Shown: positions 36,651 to 45,380 of the stretch, piece by piece
Numbering within the stretch: the first letter of the stretch is position 1
Layout of the letters: every line of letters begins with the position of its first letter
Position numbers and translations under genes: made by a program
The notes under the pieces: generated by a model
What the model saw: only the letters and a program-made list of their open reading frames with translations
The model's database searches: none
Told to the model about the DNA's origin: nothing
Assembly: GCA_020724525.1 (NCBI GenBank)
Contig: DYGU01000007.1
Location: 1 to 64,000, forward strand
Direction: 5' to 3'
DNA from: Dehalococcoides mccartyi
Lineage (GTDB): Bacteria > Chloroflexota > Dehalococcoidia > GIF9 > DYGU01
Length of the DNA: 64,000 nt

Positions 36651-37688
36651 CTAAACCCGATTAAGTTCCTCAGCCATTCGTAAAGCATATTGGTCAGTCA
36701 TACCCGCAATATAATCAACCACCTTACGCTCAATTGCGTCATCACGATAAGTATATTCCTGAGGCAGTTTCTTTTCATGGTTTAAAAAATAAGAATAAAG
36801 AAACTGTATTACCTTTCTTGCCTGTTTAGTCTCATTGCTGGCTAAACTGGGAATGTACACTTTATCAAAAAGAAACTGACGGAGAATATTAGCCTCACGG
36901 ACGACCTGGGGGCTCATAGTGATAATCAGCTTCTCTAAATCCCCACATCCGGTAACTCCCCATGAGGATTCTATTATACCTCGAACTAAAGTATTAATTC
37001 GTTGCGATGGGGAACGACCAAGCAATGTCAATACGGAAACTGGCAAATCATCCTCGTTGATAATACCAGCTCTGATAGCATCTCCAGTATCGTGATTAAT
37101 ATAGGCAACGAAATCAGCTATTTTGCAAACTTGACCTTCAAGGGTGCCAACTTCTCCCCAATCCTCACCCAGAATGCTTTGACTTTTGGAATGGTTAAAT
37201 ATGCCATCCCGTACTTCCCAGGTAAGATTAAGTCCCCGACCATCCTTCTCTAAAAAGTCCACCACCCGTAAGCTTTGCTCATTGTGCCTGAACCCGCCGG
37301 GGGAAAGTTCATTCAAAACCTGTTCCCCAACATGCCCAAAAGGAGTGTGACCTAAATCATGCCCGAGAGCAATAGCTTCAGTCAAATCCTCATTAAGACT
37401 TAAAGCTCGAGCTATGGTACGAGCAACCTGAGAAACTTCTAATGTATGAGTAAGCCTCGTTACATAATGGTCTCCTAAAGGGGCAATGAACACCTGAGTC
37501 TTGTGTTTAAGACGACGGAAAGCCTTAGAGTGAATAATTCGGTCTCGGTCCTGCTGAAAGGCAGTTCGTATAGGGCAAGGCTCCTCCCATTTAAGTCTCC
37601 CTCGACTAAACCGGCTCCGAACAGCATAAGGAGATAATCTCTCCTCGGCTTCTTCGCTCCGTTCTCGAATACTAATCTGACACTCCAT
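36651..37688 (-). CDS. dgt: Deoxyguanosinetriphosphate triphosphohydrolase-like protein
   Basis: HD-domain enzyme that hydrolyses dNTP to deoxynucleoside and triphosphate. RTAFQQDRDRIIHSKAFRRLKHKTQVF is the family N-terminal block. RLTHTLEVSQVARTIARAL supplies the first metal histidine, IALGHDLGHTPFGHVGE the HD pair, and the C-terminal catalytic region follows (NHSKSQ). At 345 residues it is the short dGTPase-like form common in Gram-positives and Chloroflexi. It lies 2 bases before dnaG on the same strand, so nucleotide pool control and priming are co-expressed. True substrate preference is unknown. Confidence 0.93.
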   Translation of the reverse strand: MECQISIRERSEEAEERLSPYAVRSRFSRGRLKWEEPCPIRTAFQQDRDRIIHSKAFRRLKHKTQVFIAPLGDHYVTRLTHTLEVSQVARTIARALSLNEDLTEAIALGHDLGHTPFGHVGEQVLNELSPGGFRHNEQSLRVVDFLEKDGRGLNLTWEVRDGIFNHSKSQSILGEDWGEVGTLEGQVCKIADFVAYINHDTGDAIRAGIINEDDLPVSVLTLLGRSPSQRINTLVRGIIESSWGVTGCGDLEKLIITMSPQVVREANILRQFLFDKVYIPSLASNETKQARKVIQFLYSYFLNHEKKLPQEYTYRDDAIERKVVDYIAGMTDQYALRMAEELNRV

Positions 37689-37696
37689 ACAGCCGA

Positions 37697-39949
37697 TTAC
37701 TTTAATTTGGCTTCGGCAGCGGCAATTACTTGCCTCGTCTCGTCAATCATATCTGGACTTATCGAGACCGAGGTAATTCCCCACCGCACCAGCTTCTCGG
37801 TAAGTTCTGGATAAACAGAAGGGGCTTGCCCACAAATAGAAGAGGTAATACCCCGACTATTAGAAACCTTTATGGCTCTTTCTAAAGCTAAAAGCACTGC
37901 CTCATCCCTTTCATCAAATTGGTTGACTAATCTGGGATTGTCCCTATCTATACCTAAAATAAGCTGGGTCAGGTCATTAGACCCTATAGAAATACCATCA
38001 ATGCCTGTGTCCATAAATCTCTCTATAAGAAAAATATTAGATGGCACTTCCACCATCATCCATAATTTGAAATCAGCACTTGAACAAAGTCCTTCCCTTT
38101 CAAGAATTTCTTTTACTTCCACCATTTCCCTAACAAAACGCACGAATGGAATCATAACCCACAGGTTGCGATATCTTTCCCTAACCTTCTTAATGGCATC
38201 TATCTCTAACTTGAAAATATCCAATTCTTTAGTGTATCGAGAGCAGCCACGGTAACCAAGCATTGGATTCTCTTCCATCTCTTCGTATTTCTCTCCACCG
38301 CGTAAATTTCTGTACTCATTGGTTTTGAAATCAGTAGTCCGATAAACTACTGGTCTTGGATAAAAAGCTTTAGTAAAAGCAGTAATACCCTCAGCCAACA
38401 TATTTACAAAACTATCCCCTCTATTCTGACTCAACATAAAACGGGGATGTTCACCAATCTGGGCAATCATAAATTCAGCCCTAAGTAAGCCGACGCCATC
38501 CACATCCCTCGCTGCCACAACCTCGGCAAGTTCTGGCTCAGCTAAATTCACATAAACCTTGGTCAATGTCTTGAGCCGCTCCCAACGAATAATCTTAGGT
38601 AATGTAACCGTCTCTTCCACTACCTTGCCTTGATATACTCGTCCACCATAACCATCTACGGTTATTTCCTGACCATCACTCAGAATCTTCGTTGCTACCG
38701 CTGTGCCAACCACACATGGAATCCCCAATTCTCGACTCACAATAGCAGCGTGAGCAGTTCTACCTCCCCGGTCAGTAACTATAGCCACAGCTCGCTTCAT
38801 AGCCGGCACAAAATCGGGAGTCGTCATCTCCGCTACCAGGACATCCCCCTTTATCACCCTATCTAATTGAGAAGCATCGGTAACAATTCTCACTAAACCA
38901 ACAGCTATCCCAGGGCTGGCTGCTACTCCAATCAAAATAGGTTTAGCCTTAATCTTGGGAAGTACTTCGATTGGCTTCACTTTTAAAGTGGTTATTGGGC
39001 GGGTTTGGACAATAAATATTTGATTTTCTTGCTTTGCCCATTCAATATCCTGAGGGAATTGGTATAAGTCCTCAATCCTTCTACCTAAATCAGCTAAAGA
39101 AATAATCTCTTCGTCACTTATTTTCTGCTTCATCTGCCTTGCTGGTGGAATAAAAACCTTAATATTGGCTTCCCTTCCTGTTGTTTCGGGATTCCGTAAT
39201 ATCTGCCATTCTTGCTTCCCTATTCTTTTATCAATGATTTCTAAAGTCCTCTTATCCACCACATATAGGTCAGGGGTTACTTCCCCGGAGACAACAGCTT
39301 CTCCCAATCCAAAAATTGCTTCAATAACGACCTTTGTCTCATCGTTAGTTAGAGGCTCCGCCGTAAACATGACCCCAGAAGCTTCAGATTGCACCATCTT
39401 CTGGACAGGCACTGCAATACCTACCTTCAAATGCTCAAAACCATGCTGATGTCGATAAAAAATAGCCCGGGGTTCAAACAAGGAAGCCCAACACCCTTGC
39501 ACCGCAGCTACCACTTCACTTTCACCTTCAACATTAAGAAAGGTACGCTGCTGCCCGGCAAAGGAAGCTTCGGGTAAATCCTCAGCTGTAGCCGAAGAGC
39601 GAACTGCTACCAATCCATCCCCCAAGCGTCGGTAAGCTTCCTTAATTTCAGCTACTATCCTTAATGGCATTACCGCTCCTGAAATCTTTTCCTTAATCTG
39701 AGCAGCTACCTCTTGGAGAGTCTTAGTATCATTAGGGTCGAGTTTGCCTAAAAGATGTCGGATTTCTTTCTCCAGTCCTGTTCTCTCAAGAAATTCAAAA
39801 TAAGTAGTAGCGGTAACTATGAAACCTGCTGGAACTGGGAGCTTAGCCTGAACCATCTCACCCAAATTCGCCCCCTTACCACCGGCTAAGGACATGTCTC
39901 TTTTTGTCACTTCATCAAACCACAAAATGACTTTATCCTCTTTACCCAT
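37697..39949 (-). CDS. ppsA: Phosphoenolpyruvate synthase (pyruvate, water dikinase)
   Basis: Converts pyruvate and ATP to PEP, AMP and phosphate, the gluconeogenic entry step. The ATP-grasp half has AGGKGANLGEMVQAKLPVPAGFI and VRSSATAEDLPEASFAGQQ. The phospho-carrier histidine lies in VTDRGGRTAHAAIVSRELGIPCVVGT. The PEP-binding half contains GLLRAEFMI, GIDGISIGSNDLTQL and the C-terminal catalytic cysteine in SSICGQAPS. At 750 residues it is slightly shorter than the E. coli enzyme. It is the first gene of the leftward ppsA-dgt-dnaG-rpoD run. GAGGAGAGGC precedes the ATG. Confidence 0.96.
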   Translation of the reverse strand: MGKEDKVILWFDEVTKRDMSLAGGKGANLGEMVQAKLPVPAGFIVTATTYFEFLERTGLEKEIRHLLGKLDPNDTKTLQEVAAQIKEKISGAVMPLRIVAEIKEAYRRLGDGLVAVRSSATAEDLPEASFAGQQRTFLNVEGESEVVAAVQGCWASLFEPRAIFYRHQHGFEHLKVGIAVPVQKMVQSEASGVMFTAEPLTNDETKVVIEAIFGLGEAVVSGEVTPDLYVVDKRTLEIIDKRIGKQEWQILRNPETTGREANIKVFIPPARQMKQKISDEEIISLADLGRRIEDLYQFPQDIEWAKQENQIFIVQTRPITTLKVKPIEVLPKIKAKPILIGVAASPGIAVGLVRIVTDASQLDRVIKGDVLVAEMTTPDFVPAMKRAVAIVTDRGGRTAHAAIVSRELGIPCVVGTAVATKILSDGQEITVDGYGGRVYQGKVVEETVTLPKIIRWERLKTLTKVYVNLAEPELAEVVAARDVDGVGLLRAEFMIAQIGEHPRFMLSQNRGDSFVNMLAEGITAFTKAFYPRPVVYRTTDFKTNEYRNLRGGEKYEEMEENPMLGYRGCSRYTKELDIFKLEIDAIKKVRERYRNLWVMIPFVRFVREMVEVKEILEREGLCSSADFKLWMMVEVPSNIFLIERFMDTGIDGISIGSNDLTQLILGIDRDNPRLVNQFDERDEAVLLALERAIKVSNSRGITSSICGQAPSVYPELTEKLVRWGITSVSISPDMIDETRQVIAAAEAKLK

Positions 39950-39985
39950 GCCTCTCCTCTTTTTAGCTTAAGTTTATTAACAACA

Positions 39986-39991
39986 ATTATA
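39986..39991 (-). promoter_or_regulatory. Possible -10 box for the ppsA operon
   Basis: TATAAT on the minus strand about 37 bases before the ppsA ATG. The matching -35 (TTTAAT at a 17-base spacing) is weak, so only the -10 is convincing. Confidence 0.4.
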
Positions 39992-40054
39992 TCACTTGCC
40001 CATAAGCTATTAAACCTCCACCTCCAAGTTCACATTAAAATAGTTGTCAGGAAA

Positions 40055-40159
40055 TTTACCAATGCTTATCCACCATCCCGAACAAAGTGGAGAAACCCTC
40101 ACCTACCCTCTCCCTTGAAGGGAGAGGAATAAGGTGAGGGTGACAAAATAAACACTCTC
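40055..40159 (+). repeat. Dispersed 105-bp repeat R2, copy 2
   Basis: Same unit, orientation and length as 21702-21806, including the CCTCACC..GGTGAGG hairpin and the CAAAATAAACACTCTC end. It begins a 540-base gene-free gap between ppsA and the bifunctional-nuclease gene that holds one member of each repeat family. Confidence 0.8.
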
Positions 40160-40194
40160 GAAGTTCGTCCTTGTGATTGTTTACTAATGTAGTG

Positions 40195-40238
40195 AGAGGC
40201 TTTAGCCTGGCTACAGAAAAGCGACCCTGAAGGGTCGC
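40195..40238 (+). repeat. Dispersed hairpin repeat R3, copy 2
   Basis: AGAGGCTTTAGCC..GCTACAGAAAAGCGACCCTGAAGGGTCGC matches the copy at 26480-26523 in opposite orientation. It contains two short hairpins, GGCTTTAGCC and GCGACCCTGAAGGGTCGC. Confidence 0.7.
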
Positions 40239-40252
40239 CCTAATCCCTAACT

Positions 40253-40394
40253 GTCATTGCGGGGAGCATAGCGACGATGCAATCCCAAGAGATTGCCACG
40301 CTTCTTACACCCAGCCGAATCAACGATTCGGCTGGGAACCCGGGGTCCCCACAAAATCATTGATTTTGTGGGGTGTTCATCGCTCGCAATGACA
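40253..40394. repeat. Dispersed double-hairpin repeat R1, copy 2 (long form)
   Basis: Opens with GTCATTGCGGGGAGCATAGCGACGATGCAATCCC, then GAGATTGCCACGC and the two hairpins CCCAGCCGAATC-AAC-GATTCGGCTGGG and CCCCACAAAATC-ATT-GATTTTGTGGGG, and closes with CGCTCGCAATGACA. The outer ends are inverted repeats of each other. The stems match copy 1 and the loops do not. Confidence 0.85.
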
Positions 40395-40429
40395 ACTGGA
40401 CAATTGCTAAACGGTCTCGTCCCCATGTA

Positions 40430-40458
40430 TTGACACTTTTAAGTAGCTGGAGTACAAT
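40430..40458 (+). promoter_or_regulatory. Promoter for the bifunctional-nuclease gene
   Basis: Perfect TTGACA (40430-40435), a 17-base spacer and TACAAT (40453-40458). The ribosome site GGAGGAGACAAC precedes ATG 40489. This is one of the best sigma-70 matches in the window. Confidence 0.8.
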
Positions 40459-40488
40459 CCAGTTCACGGTGGAAATGGAGGAGACAAC

Positions 40489-41064
40489 ATGGTAGAGATG
40501 ATTATTGACAGCATTCGAGTAAGCCTGATGAATTACCAGCGGGTGGTAATCCTGAAAGAGAAGATAGCAGAGCCAGCCGAGAATAAAAGCGAGGCTCGCT
40601 ATTTACCGATATGGATCGGCCCTGCTGAAGCTGATGCCATTGCGGTAAAACTCCAAAATGTCCCTCTATCCCGGCCTTTGACTCATGACCTGCTTCAGTC
40701 AGTAATCACGATTTTAGGGGCATCGGTAAACTTCATTGTTGTTAATGAACTCCGAGAAGATACATTCTATGCCAAAATCGCTCTTAGCTTCGATAACAAA
40801 CAAGTAGAAATTGATTCTCGCCCCAGTGATGCTATTGCTCTTGCCGTAAGAGTGAAGCCTCTGATACCTATATTCGTTGAAGAATCAGTATTAGACAAAG
40901 CCGGCTTCATCCTTGACCAGGAAATAGGTAGACCAGCTCCCCTTGGTAAGACTAAACCCGGGACCAAAGGTAAACTTGATGAGCAAGAATTAAAAAGACT
41001 GTCAGCTTTTTATGATTTCATTAACACTCTCGATTTAGACGACTTTGGCAAGCGTAAATCCTGA
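40489..41064 (+). CDS. Bifunctional nuclease (BFN/DUF151) domain protein
   Basis: Small protein of the BFN family, for which RNase and DNase activities have been reported. YLPIWIGPAEADAIAVKL is the signature, with RPLTHDLLQSVI and VEIDSRPSDAIALAVRVKPLIPIFVEESVLDKAG, the conserved core. At 191 residues, the C-terminal about 45 form a lysine-rich helical tail. It has its own strong promoter and is followed by an intrinsic terminator, so it is probably expressed separately from the ATP synthase operon behind it. The physiological role is unknown. Confidence 0.85.
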   Translation: MVEMIIDSIRVSLMNYQRVVILKEKIAEPAENKSEARYLPIWIGPAEADAIAVKLQNVPLSRPLTHDLLQSVITILGASVNFIVVNELREDTFYAKIALSFDNKQVEIDSRPSDAIALAVRVKPLIPIFVEESVLDKAGFILDQEIGRPAPLGKTKPGTKGKLDEQELKRLSAFYDFINTLDLDDFGKRKS

Positions 41065-41087
41065 ACAATCACTCTTAACAATTGTCA

Positions 41088-41114
41088 ACGCTCCGGCAAG
41101 GTCGGAGCATTTTT
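41088..41114 (+). terminator. Intrinsic terminator between the BFN gene and atpI
   Basis: Stem GCTCCG (41090-41095) with CGGAGC (41103-41108), a 7-base loop, then ATTTTT. It lies 24 bases after the BFN stop and separates it from the atp operon. Confidence 0.8.
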
Positions 41115-41164
41115 GCGAAAGAGAAAGACAGGATTCATTTATAAAACCAAAGGTGAAACAGCAA

Positions 41165-41404
41165 ATGAAAAGATGGGCAATAGCCTTACAATTAACTGCT
41201 GTTGGGTGGTATATTGCTTTGAGCCTTCTTATACCTTCCGGGATTGGTTTATGGCTTGACAAAAAATTTAATTCCCTTCCTTTACTTACTTTTATCGGAC
41301 TCAGTCTCGGCACTATAATCATGATTTACGGTGTCTACCGTATGCTGCGCCAGTTTCAAGCTGCCATGGAAGAAGAAGATAGAAGCACCAGAAAATCAGA
41401 TTGA
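41165..41404 (+). CDS. atpI: ATP synthase protein I / AtpZ-like membrane protein
   Basis: Small assembly or ion-channel factor encoded ahead of the Fo genes. Two hydrophobic helices (AIALQLTAVGWYIALSLLIPSGIGLWL and LLTFIGLSLGTIIMIYGVYRML), with the helix-1 PSGIGLWLDKKF motif, fit the AtpI/AtpZ group. ATG 41165 is preferred. The track start 40 codons earlier lies within the BFN 3' end and the terminator hairpin. About 79 residues. The stop overlaps the atpB start (TGATG). Confidence 0.75.
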   Translation: MKRWAIALQLTAVGWYIALSLLIPSGIGLWLDKKFNSLPLLTFIGLSLGTIIMIYGVYRMLRQFQAAMEEEDRSTRKSD

Positions 41405-42363
41405 TGCCTAAGCAATTGTTTTTTGGCTTTTCCGTCAAATCAATAATTATAATCTCTGCCGTTTTGTTGGTCCTTTTCTTCATTAGTTTTCTAAGCGGTG
41501 CCTTAGGCACTGCTTTAGTCGGCAAAGAAATACTCCCCAGCTTTCTCACCGTCCCCAAGCCCCACCCGAAACTTCCTGCCGAAGAAATCTTACATATCAC
41601 TGGTTTTCCCATAACTAATAGCATGCTGGCTGCCTGGATTACTATAGCCGTGTTAGTCTGCTTAGCCTTTGTGGCTACACGCGGTATGAAGCTTATCCCG
41701 GGTAGATTACAAAATATTATGGAAACAATAGTTGAAATGTTGCTAAATTTTGTCGAAAGTGTCGCTGGCAAGGAAAACGGGCGCCGATTTTTCCCGGTAA
41801 TAGCTACCATCTTCCTTTTTGTCATTATGAATGCCTGGCTTAGTCTCCTGCCTGGCTTTGGTAGCATCATAGTCCACAGACCAGAAGGTGAAGCTCATCT
41901 GTTACGAGGGGCTAATACTGATATCAATGTGCCTTTAGCTTTAGCCTTGATGTCTTTTATCTTCGTTGAGTACTGGGGAATAACCAGTCGAGGTTTCTTC
42001 CGATATATGAGTAAGTTTGTGAATATCGGCAGATTTCTCCAGGGGGTGGGGCAAATTTTTAAAGGCAAGCTAAAAACTGCCTTCAACAACCTGTTTACCG
42101 GTGTCATTGATACCTTTGTGGGTATATTAGAAGCCATGAGCGAACTGGTTCGCCTTGTCAGCTTTACCTTCCGTCTCTTTGGCAATATGACCGCCGGAGA
42201 AATCCTGCTTTTAGTAGCTATCTTCCTTATTCCCTGGGTAATGCCCATTCCTTTTTATGGGTTAGAATTGCTTGTTGGCTTTGTGCAAGCTCTTATTTTT
42301 GGTGGCTTAACCTTAGTCTTTGCTACTATTGCCGTGACCCCTCCACACGAGGAGCACGGATAA
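41404..42363 (+). CDS. atpB: F1Fo ATP synthase subunit a
   Basis: Membrane subunit that forms the proton half-channels next to the c ring. About five to six hydrophobic helices. LVRLVSFTFRLFGNMTAGEILL includes the essential arginine of the RLFGN motif. GLELLVGFVQALIFGGLTLVFATIAV is the conserved last helix. At 320 residues it is a little long, with an extended region around residues 155-230. ATG 41404 overlaps the atpI stop. atpE follows after 31 bases. Confidence 0.95.
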   Translation: MPKQLFFGFSVKSIIIISAVLLVLFFISFLSGALGTALVGKEILPSFLTVPKPHPKLPAEEILHITGFPITNSMLAAWITIAVLVCLAFVATRGMKLIPGRLQNIMETIVEMLLNFVESVAGKENGRRFFPVIATIFLFVIMNAWLSLLPGFGSIIVHRPEGEAHLLRGANTDINVPLALALMSFIFVEYWGITSRGFFRYMSKFVNIGRFLQGVGQIFKGKLKTAFNNLFTGVIDTFVGILEAMSELVRLVSFTFRLFGNMTAGEILLLVAIFLIPWVMPIPFYGLELLVGFVQALIFGGLTLVFATIAVTPPHEEHG

Positions 42364-42391
42364 GTAGAAATTGACGAAAAGGAGGTTTTAA

Positions 42392-42625
<234 letters not shown>

Positions 42626-42646
42626 AATAGGCACAAGGGGAAAAAC

Positions 42647-42757
42647 ATGATTGAAATTTTGCAACTAATTTGGCTGATTGTGGGGGTTCTTATTATAGTA
42701 GCTATAGGCGCCAGTCTTGGACTTGCCTTATTCTTCTGGCTTACCAAAGAAAGATAA
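42647..42757 (+). CDS. 36-residue single-helix membrane miniprotein in the atp operon
   Basis: Not in the ORF track because of its size. It starts at ATG 42647 with AAGGGG 6 bases upstream. The product begins MIEILQLIWLIV and ends FFWLTKER: one long hydrophobic helix and a short positively charged tail. It fills the gap between atpE and atpF with 21 and 26 bases on each side. That spacing, the ribosome site and the clean membrane-helix composition argue for a real gene. I do not recognise a family. A role in Fo assembly is inferred from position only. Confidence 0.65.
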   Translation: MIEILQLIWLIVGVLIIVAIGASLGLALFFWLTKER

Positions 42758-42783
42758 TCAATATTTTCTGAAAGGAGATTAGG

Positions 42784-43284
42784 TTGGAAGGTCTGGGGAT
42801 TAATTTGCCAACGCTATTGGCACAAGTCATAAATTTTCTTATTTTGCTTGTTCTCCTCTATCTGGCTGCCTACAAGCCTATTCTTAGAATGCTTAACCAG
42901 CGCTCAGCCAGAATAAAAGAAAGTATGGAACAAGCCGAGGCTATTCGGCAGCAAACAGCCCGGACCGAAGTGGAAGTCAAAGCTCAGTTAGAGGCGGCGC
43001 GGAGGGAAGGACAAGCTATAATAGCCCAGGCAACACAAATTGGCGAGCGACTAAAAGAAGAAGCCAGGAAAGAAGCCCGGCAGGAGGCGGAATCGCTCAT
43101 CACCAAGGCTCGTTTGGAAATACAACGGGAACGGGATGAAACTATTAACGAACTGCGTCAGGAATTCGTTGATATAGCTATCACTACCGCTGAAAAAGTA
43201 ATCAAGGAAACATTAGACGAGGAAAAACACCGCCGTCTCATTGAAGAAGTTCTGGAAGAAAGTGTTACCTTCAAAAAAGATTGA
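42784..43284 (+). CDS. atpF: F1Fo ATP synthase subunit b
   Basis: Peripheral stalk. An N-terminal membrane helix (INLPTLLAQVINFLILLVLLYLAAYKPI) is followed by a long charged coiled coil (IKESMEQAEAIRQQTARTEVEVKAQLEAARREGQ). At 166 residues it is typical. The start is TTG 42784, with AAAGGAG 6 bases upstream. There is no second b-type gene in the window, so the stalk is probably a b homodimer. Confidence 0.94.
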   Translation: MEGLGINLPTLLAQVINFLILLVLLYLAAYKPILRMLNQRSARIKESMEQAEAIRQQTARTEVEVKAQLEAARREGQAIIAQATQIGERLKEEARKEARQEAESLITKARLEIQRERDETINELRQEFVDIAITTAEKVIKETLDEEKHRRLIEEVLEESVTFKKD

Positions 43285-43305
43285 GGTAAAAGGATAAACA
43301 AAGAG

Positions 43306-43845
43306 ATGCCAATAACAGTTTCAGGTAAAAGATACGCTCAGGCTATTTTTGAAATTGCCCAAGAGGAAAACCAGCTTGAGCAATGGCGACTCAGCTTGAG
43401 AAAAATTGCTGAGGTAATGCAAGCCCCTGAGCTGGTGACTCTGTTAGAAAGCCCAAAACTCCCTTTTAATCTGAAAAGGGGGCTCCTTGGAGAACGACTA
43501 AAAGGGGTTAATCCCTTGTCCTTCAATTTAGCTTGCCTCTTAGTGGCTAAAGGAAGATTTAAAATTGCTAATAGTATCACTACTGAATATGAGCGTCTTT
43601 TAGACGCTTACTATGGTATAGAACATGCCGAAGTAACCACTGCCATCGCCCTCGATGATAAAAGTAAAAACGAATTATTACAAGACTTAGAATCATTTAT
43701 CGGCAAAAAGGTTACCGCAGAACTTCAGGTTGACCTTGGCATTGTTGGTGGGGTCGTCATTAAAATTGGTGACAAACTCATCGACGGTAGCACTAAAAAT
43801 AAATTAACAGTTTTAAGGAAAAGCCTGATAGAAACTGGAAGGTAA
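43306..43845 (+). CDS. atpH: F1Fo ATP synthase subunit delta
   Basis: Links the b stalk to the top of the alpha3beta3 head. The start SGKRYAQAIFEIAQEENQLEQW is the classic helical N-domain. The end VDLGIVGGVVIKIGDKLIDGSTKNKLTVLRKSL is the conserved C-terminal motif. At 179 residues it is normal. It lies between atpF and atpA with gaps of about 20 bases. Confidence 0.95.
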   Translation: MPITVSGKRYAQAIFEIAQEENQLEQWRLSLRKIAEVMQAPELVTLLESPKLPFNLKRGLLGERLKGVNPLSFNLACLLVAKGRFKIANSITTEYERLLDAYYGIEHAEVTTAIALDDKSKNELLQDLESFIGKKVTAELQVDLGIVGGVVIKIGDKLIDGSTKNKLTVLRKSLIETGR

Positions 43846-43862
43846 GTCTATAGGGGGTAAAT

Positions 43863-45374
43863 ATGACAATTCGGGGACAGGATATTGTTTCAGTAATCAA
43901 AGAACAAATTAAGCAATTTGGTGCTGCAGTGACTATTGTAGACGTGGGAACAGTAATAGAAGTAGGAGATGGTATTGCTCGAATCCATGGAGTTGGCGGT
44001 GCCAAATACAATGAACTCCTGCAATTTCACAACGGAGCTATGGGATTGGTTCTCAACTTAGAAGAGGATAGCGTCGCCACTGTCATCCTGGGTGACTACA
44101 GCCAGATTAAAGAGGGTGATGAAGTCCGCTGCACCGGTAGAGTAATTGAAGTCCCTGTCGGCGATGCCCTTATTGGTCGTGTCATTAACCCCCTTGGAGA
44201 GCCTTTGGATGGCAAAGGACCAATAAGAGCCACTAAAACCCGACCTGTGGAGCGAGTTGCCCCCCATGTAGTCTTAAGAAAGCCAGTCGATACCCCCGTC
44301 CACACAGGTATTAAAGCTATAGACAGTATGATCCCTATCGGGCGAGGTCAGAGGGAGCTCATTATTGGTGACCGGTCTACAGGTAAATCAGCTATTGCTA
44401 TTGATACCATTATCAGCCAAAAAGGTGGCGACCTCATCTGTATTTATGTAGCCATTGGTCAGAAAACTTCCAAAGTAGCTCAGGTAGTGGCTACCTTAGA
44501 AAACTATGGAGCTATGGAACATACTATTGTAGTCGCCGCTAATGCTTCAGACTCGGCTCCATTACAATACCTGACTCCCTACTCTGGTTGTGCCATTGGC
44601 GAGGAATTTATGGAACAAGGAAAGCACGCTCTGGTTATTTACGACGACCTCTACAAACATGCCTGGGCTTATCGGCAACTTTCCCTTCTACTCCGGCGTC
44701 CCCCGGGACGAGAAGCTTACCCAGGTGACATCTTTTACCTCCACAGCCGACTCCTGGAACGAGCGGCTAAATTAGCCCCCGAATATGGTGGTGGTTCTCT
44801 TACCGCCTTACCGATAGTGGAAACCCAGGCTGGAGATGTTTCTGCTTATATACCCACCAATGTAATCTCTATCACCGATGGACAAATCTACTTAGAAACT
44901 GACCTCTTCAATGCTGGTATTCGCCCGGCAATGAATGTCGGGCTTTCCGTATCCCGGGTAGGTGGTGCTGCCCAGACCCGAGCTATGAGGCAAGTATCTG
45001 GTAGATTAAGGCTTGAGTTAGCTCAATACCGAGAATTAGCTGCCTTCGCCCAGTTCGGAACTGCTGAATTAGATAAAACTACCCGAGCCCAGTTAGAGCG
45101 AGGCCAGCGTATCACTGAAGTATTAAAACAGCCTCAGTATTCACCCATGCCTCTGGGAAAAGAAGTTACTATCCTCTATAGCGTTATTAATGGCTACCTT
45201 GACGATGTGCCCGTTGCCAAAATTGCCTCTTTTGAGTCTAACTTCCACCGTTTCCTGGAGACTAACCACCCTGAAATAGGACAAAGTATTGCTAAAGAAA
45301 AAGAACTCAAACCAGAAATAGAAGAAGCCCTGAAGGCAGCTATTCTGGAATTTAAGCAAAGTATAACTTATTAA
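43863..45374 (+). CDS. atpA: F1 ATP synthase subunit alpha
   Basis: Non-catalytic nucleotide-binding subunit. The N-terminal crown beta-barrel ([21 protein letters not shown]) is followed by the P-loop [15 protein letters not shown] (about residue 169), and the Arg-finger block [23 protein letters not shown] lies near the C-terminus. At 503 residues it is standard. The P-loop has Ser at places where QTGKT is common (DRSTGKS), a conservative change. GGGGG precedes ATG 43863. Confidence 0.97.
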   Translation: MTIRGQDIVSVIKEQIKQFGAAVTIVDVGTVIEVGDGIARIHGVGGAKYNELLQFHNGAMGLVLNLEEDSVATVILGDYSQIKEGDEVRCTGRVIEVPVGDALIGRVINPLGEPLDGKGPIRATKTRPVERVAPHVVLRKPVDTPVHTGIKAIDSMIPIGRGQRELIIGDRSTGKSAIAIDTIISQKGGDLICIYVAIGQKTSKVAQVVATLENYGAMEHTIVVAANASDSAPLQYLTPYSGCAIGEEFMEQGKHALVIYDDLYKHAWAYRQLSLLLRRPPGREAYPGDIFYLHSRLLERAAKLAPEYGGGSLTALPIVETQAGDVSAYIPTNVISITDGQIYLETDLFNAGIRPAMNVGLSVSRVGGAAQTRAMRQVSGRLRLELAQYRELAAFAQFGTAELDKTTRAQLERGQRITEVLKQPQYSPMPLGKEVTILYSVINGYLDDVPVAKIASFESNFHRFLETNHPEIGQSIAKEKELKPEIEEALKAAILEFKQSITY

Positions 45375-45380
45375 GACAAA

